Assembly: GCA_936943465.1 (NCBI GenBank)
Contig: CAKZJN010000140.1
Coordinates: 1 to 8,284 of the forward strand
DNA from: an uncultured Rhodoferax sp.
GTDB lineage: Bacteria > Pseudomonadota > Gammaproteobacteria > Burkholderiales > Burkholderiaceae_C
Length of the DNA stretch: 8,284 bases
Direction: 5' to 3'
Position numbers and translations under genes: made by a program. Within the stretch, counting starts at the first letter, position 1. Each line of letters opens with the position of its first letter. The notes beneath the pieces were generated by a model. The model searched no databases, was not told the origin of the DNA, and saw only the letters and a program-made list of their open reading frames with translations. Positions 1-6,260 of the stretch are shown piece after piece.

Positions 1-285
1 ACCCTGATGGTGGATTGCAGTCATGCCAACAGCAGCAAGCAGCATGAGAAACAGCTCGAAGTGGCGCGTGACATTGCGACCCAGATTACGGCCGGTTCCA
101 AGAGCGTTTTCGGCGTCATGGTGGAAAGCCACCTGAACGCCGGCGCCCAGAAGTTCACGCCGGGCAAGGACGACGCCAGCAAGCTCGAATTCGGCAAGAG
201 CATTACCGATGCCTGCCTGGGTTGGGACCATTCCCTGGAGTCGCTGGAAGTGCTGTCGGCGGCCGTCAAGGCGCGTCGGGGCTAA
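1..285 (+). CDS. aroG: 3-deoxy-7-phosphoheptulonate (DAHP) synthase, C-terminal part
   Basis: Partial gene; the 5' end lies outside the window and the frame is open from base 1 to the TAA at 283-285. The enzyme condenses phosphoenolpyruvate with erythrose 4-phosphate, the first step of the shikimate pathway in the cytoplasm. About 94 residues are visible. They carry the family's C-terminal metal-site motifs in order: SHANSSK (His), GVMVESH (Glu) and KSITDAC (Asp). These correspond to His268, Glu302 and Asp326 of E. coli AroG; the His-Glu spacing (34 residues) is the same as in E. coli. The loop between the Glu and the Asp is 4 residues longer. The ending VKARRG is AroG-like rather than AroF-like, but which feedback type (Phe, Tyr or Trp) cannot be told without the N-terminal half. 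The family call is very secure; the symbol is less so because paralogues exist. Confidence 0.93.
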   Translation, partial: TLMVDCSHANSSKQHEKQLEVARDIATQITAGSKSVFGVMVESHLNAGAQKFTPGKDDASKLEFGKSITDACLGWDHSLESLEVLSAAVKARRG

Positions 286-361
286 TTGGGCGTGCCCTAA
301 GCGTCTATGCGTTGCTGTGGGCGGCATGAACCCAAGGAAACTTGCTCTATGTCAGGTCCGC

Positions 362-391
362 TTGGGTAACATTGCGGTAACCTCACACTAT
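362..391 (+). promoter_or_regulatory. Possible weak promoter or repeat element before the small ORF
   Basis: The 126-nt gap after the DAHP synthase gene holds GGTAAC twice (365-370 and 376-381), spaced by 11 bp, about one helical turn. A TTGGGT (362-367) sits 18 bp before CACTAT (386-391), a poor sigma-70-like pair that would start RNA only a few bases before the ribosome binding site. A 7-bp inverted repeat, ACCCAAG (330-336) and CTTGGGT (361-367), lies just upstream with no T tract. None of these is convincing alone. Confidence 0.2.
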
Positions 392-411
392 CAACCAGTA
401 CAGGAGCTCGA

Positions 412-720
412 ATGCGCAGTGAAGTGAATGTGACCGTAGAAGGAAATAGCTTCTCTTTCGGTATGGATGGACGCGAAGTCTTGGCCAATGACGTTGCGCG
501 CAAGTGGCTGGACGACCAGTTCACGTCGCTCGAATGTGAGCCCTTGCGGGCTTCCGGCAAGTTGCTGCTGGCGGACAAGGTGGTGGCCATCGCCCGCGAG
601 GCCGGCGTCAAGCACTTCTCCGACGCGGCGTGGGGCGCTGCATTTGCCGATGCGGCCTGTGCCGCGCTGGGCAAGAAGAGCCTCAATGTGGACGCCGACA
701 ACCTGAGCGTTACCTATTAA
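412..720 (+). CDS. Small conserved-type hypothetical protein (102 aa)
   Basis: Not recognised. The start ATG is supported by AGGAG at 402-406, five bases upstream, and a terminator follows directly after the TAA, so it behaves as a real, separately ended gene. The 102-residue product has no signal peptide or membrane segment. Residues 1-20 look like a beta hairpin (EVNVTVEGNSFSFGMDG), followed by helical stretches around 24-36, 46-65 and 69-90 and a short final strand (SLNVDADNLSVTY). Two cysteines (in LECEP and DAACAAL) are not arranged as a metal site. Charge is mixed and composition unbiased, consistent with a small cytosolic folded protein. It lies downstream of the DAHP synthase gene on the same strand with 126 nt between, so it may be cotranscribed or have its own promoter. 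No function is proposed. Confidence 0.8.
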   Translation: MRSEVNVTVEGNSFSFGMDGREVLANDVARKWLDDQFTSLECEPLRASGKLLLADKVVAIAREAGVKHFSDAAWGAAFADAACAALGKKSLNVDADNLSVTY

Positions 721-726
721 GAAGTA

Positions 727-741
727 CGCCGCTCTGCGGCG
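727..741. repeat. Short perfect hairpin in the convergent intergenic region
   Basis: CGCCGC (727-732), loop TCT, GCGGCG (736-741): a 6-bp GC stem directly after the small ORF. Read on the minus strand it lies about 48 nt beyond the mpl stop codon, with only a weak T-rich stretch after it, so it may help end mpl transcription. Confidence 0.45.
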
Positions 742-745
742 GTAA

Positions 746-784
746 GGCGCAACACGGCCGCTGGCTGCGTTGCGCTATTTTTTT
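746..784 (+). terminator. Intrinsic terminator of the small ORF
   Basis: The outer stem GCGCAAC (747-753) pairs with GTTGCGC (769-775). An inner stem CGGCC (755-759) pairs with GGCTG (763-767) through one G-U and closes a GCT loop; one A/C mismatch separates the two stems. A run of seven T follows at 778-784. The T tract fits + strand transcription; on the minus strand there is none, so mpl does not get a canonical terminator from this stem. It lies between two convergent genes. Confidence 0.75.
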
Positions 785-788
785 GCGT

Positions 789-2180
789 TCAGGGCTTTTG
801 CAGTGCCAGCGCCAGCTTTTGGTGAATCCCGCCGAAGCCGCCGTTGCTCATGCACAGGATGTGGTCGCCGCTTTGCACTTTGCTCAATACCTGTGCGATC
901 ACACCGTCAATGTTGTCGGCAACGCAGGCACGCTCGCCCATCGGGCTCAGCGCATCGGTCGCATCCCAGCCCAGCCCGCCGCTATGGCAAAAGGCCAGGT
1001 CCGCTTCTTCCAAGCTCCAGGGCAATTGCGACTTCATGGCACCCAGCTTCATGGTGTTGCTGCGCGGCTCAAACACCGCTAGGATGCGCGCGCTTCCGAC
1101 CTTGCGGCGCAGGCCGTTGACGGTGGTGCGAATGGCCGTGGGGTGGTGGGCAAAATCGTCATAAATGGTGACCGGTGTGGCAGCGGCACCATGCAATGCC
1201 ACCTGGGCCCGCACCTCCATGCGGCGCTTTACGTTCTCAAACTGCCCCAAGGCTGCTGCCGCCTGCTCCGGGCTGACGCCCACATGCTCGGCGGCTGCAA
1301 TGGCTGCCAGCGCGTTGAGCTGGTTGTGCACACCGCCCAGGCTCCAGCCTACATGGGCAACCGGCTGACCCCGCAGTAACACATCAAAGTCGTGCGGCTC
1401 TCCCTGGGCCGAAAAATCACTCACGGCACTTCCAAAGCTGCGGGTCTCACTCCAGCAACCCTGGTGCAACACGCGGGCCAGGCTCTCTTCAAGGCCATTG
1501 AACACAACGCGTCCGCTGGGCGGTACGGTGCGCAGCAGATGGTGAAACTGGCGCTCGATGGCGGCCAGGTCATCAAAAATGTCTGCGTGGTCGAATTCCA
1601 GGTTGTTCAGGATGGCGGTGCGGGGGCGGTAGTGCACAAACTTGCTGCGCTTGTCAAAGAAGGCCGTGTCGTACTCGTCGGCCTCAATCACAAAGCACTT
1701 GCCCCGTCCAAGCAGGGCCGACACACCAAAGTTCATGGGCACTCCACCCACCAGAAAGCCTGGCTCCAAGCCAGCACTGTGCAAAATCCAGCTCAGCATG
1801 GCGGTGGTGGTGGTTTTGCCGTGGGTGCCGGCAACTGCCAGCACATGGCGGCCCTGTAAAACGTGCTCGGCCAGCCACTGCGGGCCGCTGGTGTAGGGCG
1901 CGCCGGCATCCAGAATGGCTTCCATCAGCGGGAATTTGGCTTCGCCATTGGCCAGGCGGGCGCGGCTCACCACATTGCCGACCACGAACATATCGGGCTT
2001 GAGCGCCATCTGTTCGGCACCAAAGCCTTCGATCAGGTCAATGCCCAGAGCCCTAAGTTGATCGCTCATGGGCGGATAAACGCCGGCGTCGCAGCCGGTT
2101 ACGCGGTGTCCCGCTTCGCGTGCCAGAGCGGCCAGGCCGCCCATAAAAGTGCCACAGATACCCAGAATATGAATGTGCAT
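789..2180 (-). CDS. mpl: UDP-N-acetylmuramate:L-Ala-gamma-D-Glu-meso-DAP ligase (murein peptide ligase)
   Basis: Mpl attaches the recycled tripeptide L-Ala-gamma-D-Glu-meso-diaminopimelate to UDP-MurNAc with ATP, returning cell-wall peptide to peptidoglycan synthesis in the cytoplasm. The 463-residue product (E. coli Mpl is about 457) shows the Mur ligase layout: N-terminal UDP-binding domain (GICGTFMGG, 7-15), ATP P-loop AGTHGKTTTT (117-126), EADEYDTAFFDKRSKF from 167, NNLEFDHADIFDDL from 192, EPRSNTMK (371-378), YDDFAHHPTAI (340-350) and the Mpl-typical end SNGGFGGIHQKL (445-456). The DKRSKF and GGFGGIHQK stretches separate it from MurC. The start is the ATG at 2178-2180, where homology begins; an in-frame extension to 2396 would run over the divergent gene and is not conserved-looking. 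There is no Shine-Dalgarno sequence before it. The next gene diverges 24 bp away. Confidence 0.97.
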   Translation of the reverse strand: MHIHILGICGTFMGGLAALAREAGHRVTGCDAGVYPPMSDQLRALGIDLIEGFGAEQMALKPDMFVVGNVVSRARLANGEAKFPLMEAILDAGAPYTSGPQWLAEHVLQGRHVLAVAGTHGKTTTTAMLSWILHSAGLEPGFLVGGVPMNFGVSALLGRGKCFVIEADEYDTAFFDKRSKFVHYRPRTAILNNLEFDHADIFDDLAAIERQFHHLLRTVPPSGRVVFNGLEESLARVLHQGCWSETRSFGSAVSDFSAQGEPHDFDVLLRGQPVAHVGWSLGGVHNQLNALAAIAAAEHVGVSPEQAAAALGQFENVKRRMEVRAQVALHGAAATPVTIYDDFAHHPTAIRTTVNGLRRKVGSARILAVFEPRSNTMKLGAMKSQLPWSLEEADLAFCHSGGLGWDATDALSPMGERACVADNIDGVIAQVLSKVQSGDHILCMSNGGFGGIHQKLALALQKP

Positions 2181-2186
2181 GGGCCT

Positions 2187-2198
2187 ATTGTGCACAAT
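2187..2198. promoter_or_regulatory. Perfect 12-bp palindrome between divergent start codons
   Basis: ATTGTGCACAAT is a perfect dyad in the 24-bp gap between mpl (ATG at 2180, minus) and the plus-strand gene (ATG at 2205). It is exactly 6 bp from each start codon, and both 6-base flanks end in CCC before ATG. Each half read outward is CACAAT, a 4/6 match to the sigma-70 -10 box. It could be a symmetric bidirectional -10 element giving near-leaderless transcripts, or a dimeric operator. No good -35 box is seen on either strand. Confidence 0.45.
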
Positions 2199-2204
2199 GC
2201 TCCC

Positions 2205-2798
2205 ATGGACTCCGCCAAAGAAGAAATCGCCTCCGCTGCCGCCCGCATGGTCGTGGAAGAGGGGCTGGAATACGGCCCCGCCAAGCGCCGGGCCGCCAAG
2301 CAACTCGGCCTGTCCGGGCGCAGCGCGCTGCCCGACAACGATGCCGTGGAAGCGGCGGTGGAAGAGTACATCGCCATTTTTTGTGCAGACACCCAACCGG
2401 CGGAATTACAGGCTTTGCGCAGCTTGGCCCTCACCTGGATGGACCGGCTGGAGCGCTTTCGGCCACATTTGGGTGGCGCGGTGTGGCGCGGCACCGCCAC
2501 GCGCCTGTCCGACGTTTACATTCAGCTGTTTTGTGACGACCCCAAGTCGGCGGAAATTGCGCTGATCGACATGGGTATTCGCTTTGAGGTGAGCGCCGTC
2601 ACGGGTTTTCAAGGGGAAACGGTCGACGCGTTGAGCATCCATGCGCCGTGCCCGGCCTTGTCCGCCCATGTGGGTGTGCACCTGATGGTTTACGATTTTG
2701 ATGCTGTTCGCGGTGCCTTGAAGGCAGATGCGCAGGGGCGAAAGCCTCGCGGGGATGCTGCGGCATTGCGTGTTTTGCTGCATGATGCGGACCTATGA
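2205..2798 (+). CDS. Uncharacterised protein with a nucleotidyltransferase-like signature
   Basis: 197 residues, no signal peptide or membrane segment. Residues 5-37 form an Ala/Arg/Lys-rich helical N-terminus (IASAAARMVVEEGLEYGPAK). Residues 89-106 read LGG-AVW-RGTATRLSDVYI. This lines up with the DNA polymerase beta-type nucleotidyltransferase signature (hG[GS], RG, SDhDh), but the second acidic residue is Tyr105 instead of Asp or Glu. A later strand, ETVDALSIH (138-146), could carry the third acid (Asp141). FCDDPKSAEIALID (109-122) and VGVHLMVYDFD (156-166) are other distinctive segments. A catalytic role is therefore unproven; it may be a degenerate relative. ATG at 2205 was chosen because starts further upstream (GTG 2190, ATG 2169) enter the palindrome or mpl. 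No Shine-Dalgarno sequence is seen. Its TGA overlaps the next ATG, so the two are probably translationally coupled. It diverges from mpl. Confidence 0.85.
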   Translation: MDSAKEEIASAAARMVVEEGLEYGPAKRRAAKQLGLSGRSALPDNDAVEAAVEEYIAIFCADTQPAELQALRSLALTWMDRLERFRPHLGGAVWRGTATRLSDVYIQLFCDDPKSAEIALIDMGIRFEVSAVTGFQGETVDALSIHAPCPALSAHVGVHLMVYDFDAVRGALKADAQGRKPRGDAAALRVLLHDADL

Positions 2799-3364
2799 CA
2801 GAAACTGATACAAACATCCCCCAGAAATCTGCCGACGCCGGACGTCGGCGTTTGTTGGTTGGGGCCGGAACGGCCGCCTGCATTGCCGGTGGCGTTTTCT
2901 CCTGGTGGCAGGGTGCCGCAGCCGTGACCGACAGCAGCCAGACCGAGCCCTTCCCCGGCTTTTGGGACCAAAAATGGGATACGCCACAAGGAACAGTGCT
3001 GCGCTTGCAGGAGTTTCGCGGCAAGCCCTTGCTGATCAACTTTTGGGCAACCTGGTGCCCGCCTTGCATTGCAGAACTGCCACTCATCAACGAGTTTTAT
3101 GTGAAGCAGAAGGCGCGGGGCTGGCAGGTGATTGGCTTGGCGGTGGACCGGCCGGCTGCGGTTCAGGGGTTTTTGCAGAAAACGCCCTTGAACTTTCCCA
3201 TTGCATTGGCCGGACCCACGGGCGGAGATATTGCTACCAAGCTGGGTAACCCAACCGGTGCTTTGCCTTTTTCTGTCGCACTGGGTTCTCAGGGCGGCAT
3301 CGCCCAGCGCAAGCTGGGGCGACTGCATCCGGCAGATTTGGATGCCTGGGCTCAGTTAAAATAG
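2795..3364 (+). CDS. TlpA-family membrane-anchored or exported thiol-disulfide oxidoreductase
   Basis: 189-residue thioredoxin-fold protein. A twin-arginine-like stretch GRRRLLVG (16-23) leads into a hydrophobic segment (about 20-39), which acts as an uncleaved anchor or export signal. The thioredoxin domain follows from about residue 52, with FWATWCPPC placing the redox pair at Cys88 and Cys91. A cis-proline candidate is Pro158 in GALPFS. The region from LLINFWATWCPPC to VIGLAVDRP is characteristic of the TlpA/ResA group, which reduces cysteines of exported proteins such as apocytochrome c. The substrate cannot be inferred here because no cytochrome maturation genes are adjacent. ATG at 2795 overlaps the upstream TGA by four bases (ATGA). 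No clear terminator follows; the next gene, accB, is 157 nt downstream and probably has its own promoter. Confidence 0.9.
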   Translation: MTETDTNIPQKSADAGRRRLLVGAGTAACIAGGVFSWWQGAAAVTDSSQTEPFPGFWDQKWDTPQGTVLRLQEFRGKPLLINFWATWCPPCIAELPLINEFYVKQKARGWQVIGLAVDRPAAVQGFLQKTPLNFPIALAGPTGGDIATKLGNPTGALPFSVALGSQGGIAQRKLGRLHPADLDAWAQLK

Positions 3365-3431
3365 GGCTCTTTTCCAAACTTTCGGCCTCTGCGCTGACTT
3401 GAAATTGGCGCAATACTCCGCGTCAAATCAC

Positions 3432-3488
3432 AATTTAGGCCGCAAATGCATGAAATTGCTGCAGTTTGCGGTTGATTTGCGGTAAATT
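3432..3488 (+). promoter_or_regulatory. Alternative hairpins or three TTTGCGG boxes upstream of accB
   Basis: CCGCAAA (3440-3446) is the inverse of two direct copies of TTTGCGG (3465-3471 and 3476-3482), whose starts are 11 bp apart. Pairing with the first copy gives an 11-bp stem with a one-base bulge, extended by TGCA/TGCA (3447-3450 and 3460-3463) and a 9-nt loop. Pairing with the second copy gives a 14-bp stem with a GG bulge, extended by AATTTA/TAAATT (3432-3437 and 3483-3488). The two structures exclude each other. The second TTTGCGG copy also covers the best -35 candidate for accB. It may be an operator or a leader RNA; the sequence does not decide. Confidence 0.5.
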
Positions 3489-3506
3489 ACGCCCCACTGT
3501 TATAAA
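3477..3506 (+). promoter_or_regulatory. Candidate accBC promoter
   Basis: TTGCGG (3477-3482), an 18-bp spacer and TATAAA (3501-3506) form the best sigma-70-like pair in the spacer. RNA would then begin near 3513, directly at the ribosome binding site of accB, which makes the leader unusually short. An upstream promoter transcribing the hairpin region is equally possible. Confidence 0.3.
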
Positions 3507-3521
3507 GTTGTTGGAGACCCC

Positions 3522-3992
3522 ATGGATTTACGCAAACTCAAAACTCTGATCGATCTGGTTTCTGATTCCAATGTGTCGGAATTGGAAATTACCGAGGCTG
3601 AAGGCAAGGTGCGCATTGTCAAAGGTGGCGGTGCCGTGGTGCATGGCTACAGCCAACCGGTGTACCAGCACATGCAGGCTGCGCCGCAGCCCATGCCTGC
3701 CGCCGCTCCGGCAGTAGCCCCCGCAGCACCTGCTGCCGCAGTGGAAGAGGTCAGCGCAGGCCATACCGTGAAGTCGCCCATGGTGGGAACCTTTTACCGT
3801 GCGTCGTCGCCCGGTGCCAAGGCCTTCGTGGAAGTGGGTGACAGCATCAAGGAAGGCGACACCATCTGCATCATTGAGGCCATGAAGATCCTCAACGAAA
3901 TTGAAGCCGATAAGACCGGTACCGTCTCCAAGATTCTGTGTGAAAACGGGCAGGCGGTGGAGTACGGCCAGCCATTGTTCATCATCGAATAA
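3522..3992 (+). CDS. accB: Biotin carboxyl carrier protein of acetyl-CoA carboxylase
   Basis: AccB carries the biotin that is carboxylated by AccC and then passes CO2 to acetyl-CoA through AccA/AccD, making malonyl-CoA for fatty acid synthesis in the cytoplasm. The 156-residue product equals E. coli AccB in length. An N-terminal helical/strand region (1-40) is followed by an Ala/Pro-rich flexible linker (about 53-74), then the biotinyl domain (78-156). That domain has the thumb SPMVGTFYRASSPGAKAF (85-102) and the biotinylation motif EAMKILNEIEADKTG, with the acceptor Lys122 at the E. coli position. GGAG at 3513-3516, five bases before ATG, supports the start. accC follows after 12 nt, so the two subunits are co-expressed. 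In E. coli accBC is autoregulated by AccB; the structured spacer here makes local regulation plausible but unproven. Confidence 0.98.
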   Translation: MDLRKLKTLIDLVSDSNVSELEITEAEGKVRIVKGGGAVVHGYSQPVYQHMQAAPQPMPAAAPAVAPAAPAAAVEEVSAGHTVKSPMVGTFYRASSPGAKAFVEVGDSIKEGDTICIIEAMKILNEIEADKTGTVSKILCENGQAVEYGQPLFIIE

Positions 3993-4004
3993 GCGCGCCA
4001 GCCC

Positions 4005-5354
4005 ATGTTCAAAAAAATCCTCGTCGCCAACCGTGGCGAAATTGCCCTGCGTATCCAGCGCGCCTGTCGCGAACTGGGAATCAAGGCCGTCATGGTCTAT
4101 TCCGAGGCGGATCGTGAGGCGAAGTACGTCAAATTGGCGGAAGAGGCGGTCTGTATCGGGCCCGCTCCTTCGGCGCAGAGCTACCTCAACATGCCGGCCA
4201 TCATTTCGGCCGCCGAGGTGACCGATGCCGAGGCGATTCACCCCGGCTACGGTTTCCTGAGCGAAAACGCCGACTTTGCCGAGCGCGTGGAAAAGAGTGG
4301 CTTCCAGTTCATCGGACCCACGCCCGAGTCGATTCGCATCATGGGCGACAAGGTGTCGGCCAAGCAAGCCATGATTCGCGCCGGTGTGCCTTGCGTGCCC
4401 GGCTCGGATGGCGAGTTGCCTGACGATCCGGCCGCGATCCGCCGCATTGCCAAGGCCGTGGGCTACCCGGTCATCATCAAGGCCGCCGGCGGCGGTGGCG
4501 GACGTGGCATGCGGGTGGTGCACACCGAGGCAGCCCTGATCAATGCCGTGCAAATGACCAAGGCGGAAGCCGGCGCGGCGTTTGGCAATCCTGCGGTGTA
4601 CATGGAGAAGTTTCTCCAAAATCCGCGCCACGTCGAAATCCAGATCATTGCTGACAAGTACAAGAACGCCGTTTACCTGGGCGAGCGCGATTGCTCCATG
4701 CAGCGTCGCCACCAGAAGGTGTTGGAAGAGTCGCCGGCGCCTGGCATCAACCGCAAACTGATCGACCGCATTGGCGAACGTTGCGTGGCCGCTTGCAAGA
4801 AGATTGGATACCGGGGTGCCGGAACGTTCGAGTTCCTCTACGAAGACGGCGAGTTCTACTTCATTGAAATGAACACCCGCGTCCAGGTGGAGCATCCGGT
4901 AACCGAAATGGTGACCGGCGTGGACATTGTGAAGACGCAGATCATGGTGGCGGCCGGCGAAAAGCTGCCCTTTGTCCAGCGCGATATCGTCGTGCGCGGG
5001 CACGCCATCGAGTGCCGCGTGAACGCGGAAGACCCCTACAAGTTCATCCCGTCTCCAGGTCGAGTGACCATGTGGCACGCGCCCGGTGGACCCGGTGTGC
5101 GGGTGGACTCGCATGTGTACACCAACTATTTTGTGCCGCCCAATTACGACTCCATGGTGGGCAAGATCATTGTTCACGGGGACACCCGCGAGCAGGCCAT
5201 GGCGCGTATGCGCACCGCTCTGGCGGAAACCGTGGTGGAAGGCATTAACACCAACATTCCGCTGCACCGCGAGTTGATGGTGGACGCCAAGTTCATGGCG
5301 GGTGGCACCAATATCCATTACCTCGAGCATTGGCTTGAGCAGCACAAGCGCTGA
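4005..5354 (+). CDS. accC: Biotin carboxylase subunit of acetyl-CoA carboxylase
   Basis: AccC uses ATP and bicarbonate to carboxylate the biotin on AccB. The product is 449 residues, the same as E. coli AccC, and collinear with it. Visible parts are the N-terminal ANRGEIALRI (8-17), the ATP-grasp lid GGGGGRGMR (162-170), and EFLYEDGEFYFIEMN into TRVQVEHPVTEMVTG (276-305). Key residues fall at the E. coli positions: Lys116, Lys159, His209, Glu211, Glu276, Glu288, Arg292 and Arg338. The protein therefore looks fully functional. There is no clear Shine-Dalgarno sequence in the 12-nt gap after accB, so initiation probably relies on coupling to accB translation. prmA follows after 9 nt in the same operon. 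Confidence 0.99.
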   Translation: MFKKILVANRGEIALRIQRACRELGIKAVMVYSEADREAKYVKLAEEAVCIGPAPSAQSYLNMPAIISAAEVTDAEAIHPGYGFLSENADFAERVEKSGFQFIGPTPESIRIMGDKVSAKQAMIRAGVPCVPGSDGELPDDPAAIRRIAKAVGYPVIIKAAGGGGGRGMRVVHTEAALINAVQMTKAEAGAAFGNPAVYMEKFLQNPRHVEIQIIADKYKNAVYLGERDCSMQRRHQKVLEESPAPGINRKLIDRIGERCVAACKKIGYRGAGTFEFLYEDGEFYFIEMNTRVQVEHPVTEMVTGVDIVKTQIMVAAGEKLPFVQRDIVVRGHAIECRVNAEDPYKFIPSPGRVTMWHAPGGPGVRVDSHVYTNYFVPPNYDSMVGKIIVHGDTREQAMARMRTALAETVVEGINTNIPLHRELMVDAKFMAGGTNIHYLEHWLEQHKR

Positions 5355-5363
5355 AAAACACCG

Positions 5364-6242
5364 ATGTTTGAACTGCGCCTGATGTGCCCGGAAGATCGGG
5401 TAGAGAGTTTGAGTGACGCACTGGATGCGCTGGACGCCCTGAGTGTGAGTGTGGAAGACGCTGACGCGCAGACCGATGCCGAACAGGCGCTGTTTGGCGA
5501 GCCCGGCATGCCGCCGCCGAAAGACGGCTGGCAACGCTCCCGCGTCATTGCCTTGTTTGACAAGGAAGAGGGCGCGCGCGAAGCCGCCAGCCTGCTGCAG
5601 GTGCAGGACTTCTTTGAATCCTGCCAGGTGCTGGGTATTCAAGCCGTGGAGGATCAGGACTGGGTGCGCTTGACCCAATCGCAGTTCGCTCCGGTCGAGA
5701 TCACTTCGGACTTCTGGATCGTTCCGACCTGGCACGAACCGCCGGCGCAAGCCAGGCAGGTGATTCGCCTGGACCCGGGCCTCGCCTTTGGTACTGGCAC
5801 CCATCCCACAACCCGCATGTGCCTGCGCTGGATTGCCACGCACCCGGTGGCACCGCGCGTGCTCGACTACGGTTGCGGCTCGGGCATTCTGGCCATTGGT
5901 GCTGCGAAATATGGAGCGCGCGAGGTCATCGCGGTGGACATAGATGACGCGGCCGTGCAGTCGACCGTGTTAAATGCACAAGCTAACCACGTGCAACTGG
6001 TCGCCGGACTGCCGGAGCGCGCTGTTGGAAACTTTGGTTTGGTGCTGGCCAACATTTTGGCCACGCCTCTGAAGGTATTGGCGCCCCTGCTTTGCGCCCA
6101 TGTGGAGCCAGGTGGGCAGTTGGTTTTGGCCGGCATTTTGGAGCGCCAAGCCCAGGAGTTGACCGAGGCCTACGCTCCCTATTGCCGCCTGGGCGTCAGC
6201 GATGCCGAGGACGGCTGGATATTGATGACTGCCACGCTCTAG
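5364..6242 (+). CDS. prmA: Ribosomal protein L11 methyltransferase
   Basis: PrmA uses S-adenosylmethionine to methylate ribosomal protein L11. The product is 292 residues (E. coli PrmA is about 293). The N-terminal substrate-recognition domain (about 1-55) starts MFELRLMCPEDRVESLSDAL. A linker containing FGTGTHPTT (142-150) leads into the Rossmann-like methyltransferase domain. That domain has the SAM motif I LDYGCGSGILAIGA (167-180), AVDIDDAAV (190-198) with the acidic SAM-ribose contact, the LANIL motif (228-232) and LAGILERQ (255-262). The ATG lies 9 nt after the accC stop with no good Shine-Dalgarno sequence, so translation is probably coupled. Linkage of accBC with prmA recurs in proteobacteria; a functional connection is not evident from sequence. 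Confidence 0.97.
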   Translation: MFELRLMCPEDRVESLSDALDALDALSVSVEDADAQTDAEQALFGEPGMPPPKDGWQRSRVIALFDKEEGAREAASLLQVQDFFESCQVLGIQAVEDQDWVRLTQSQFAPVEITSDFWIVPTWHEPPAQARQVIRLDPGLAFGTGTHPTTRMCLRWIATHPVAPRVLDYGCGSGILAIGAAKYGAREVIAVDIDDAAVQSTVLNAQANHVQLVAGLPERAVGNFGLVLANILATPLKVLAPLLCAHVEPGGQLVLAGILERQAQELTEAYAPYCRLGVSDAEDGWILMTATL

Positions 6243-6260
6243 GCGTGGAATGCGGCACTC

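Noticed and set aside
288..297. GGGCGTGCCC after the DAHP synthase stop as a terminator
   Set aside because: The stem is only 3-4 bp with a 2-4 nt loop and no T tract follows.
2169..2204. Earlier starts (ATG 2169, GTG 2190) for the plus-strand gene at 2205
   Set aside because: They run into mpl or through the palindrome and have no ribosome binding site; 2205 gives the symmetric arrangement and a sensible N-terminus.
2181..2396. In-frame N-terminal extension of mpl up to 2396
   Set aside because: It would overlap the divergent coding region, its residues do not resemble Mpl, and homology begins exactly at MHIHILGICG (2180).
2879..2890. Possible lipobox (TAAC, Cys29) in the TlpA-type protein
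   Set aside because: Position -3 is Thr rather than Leu/Val/Ile and the cysteine lies inside the hydrophobic stretch; a membrane anchor is the simpler reading.
3528..5843. Very long open frame (771 codons) on the minus strand opposite accB, accC and prmA
   Set aside because: The plus-strand genes match known families end to end with catalytic residues. The antisense frame is His/Gly/Arg/Leu-rich, the usual shadow of GC-rich codon use, with no recognisable domain.
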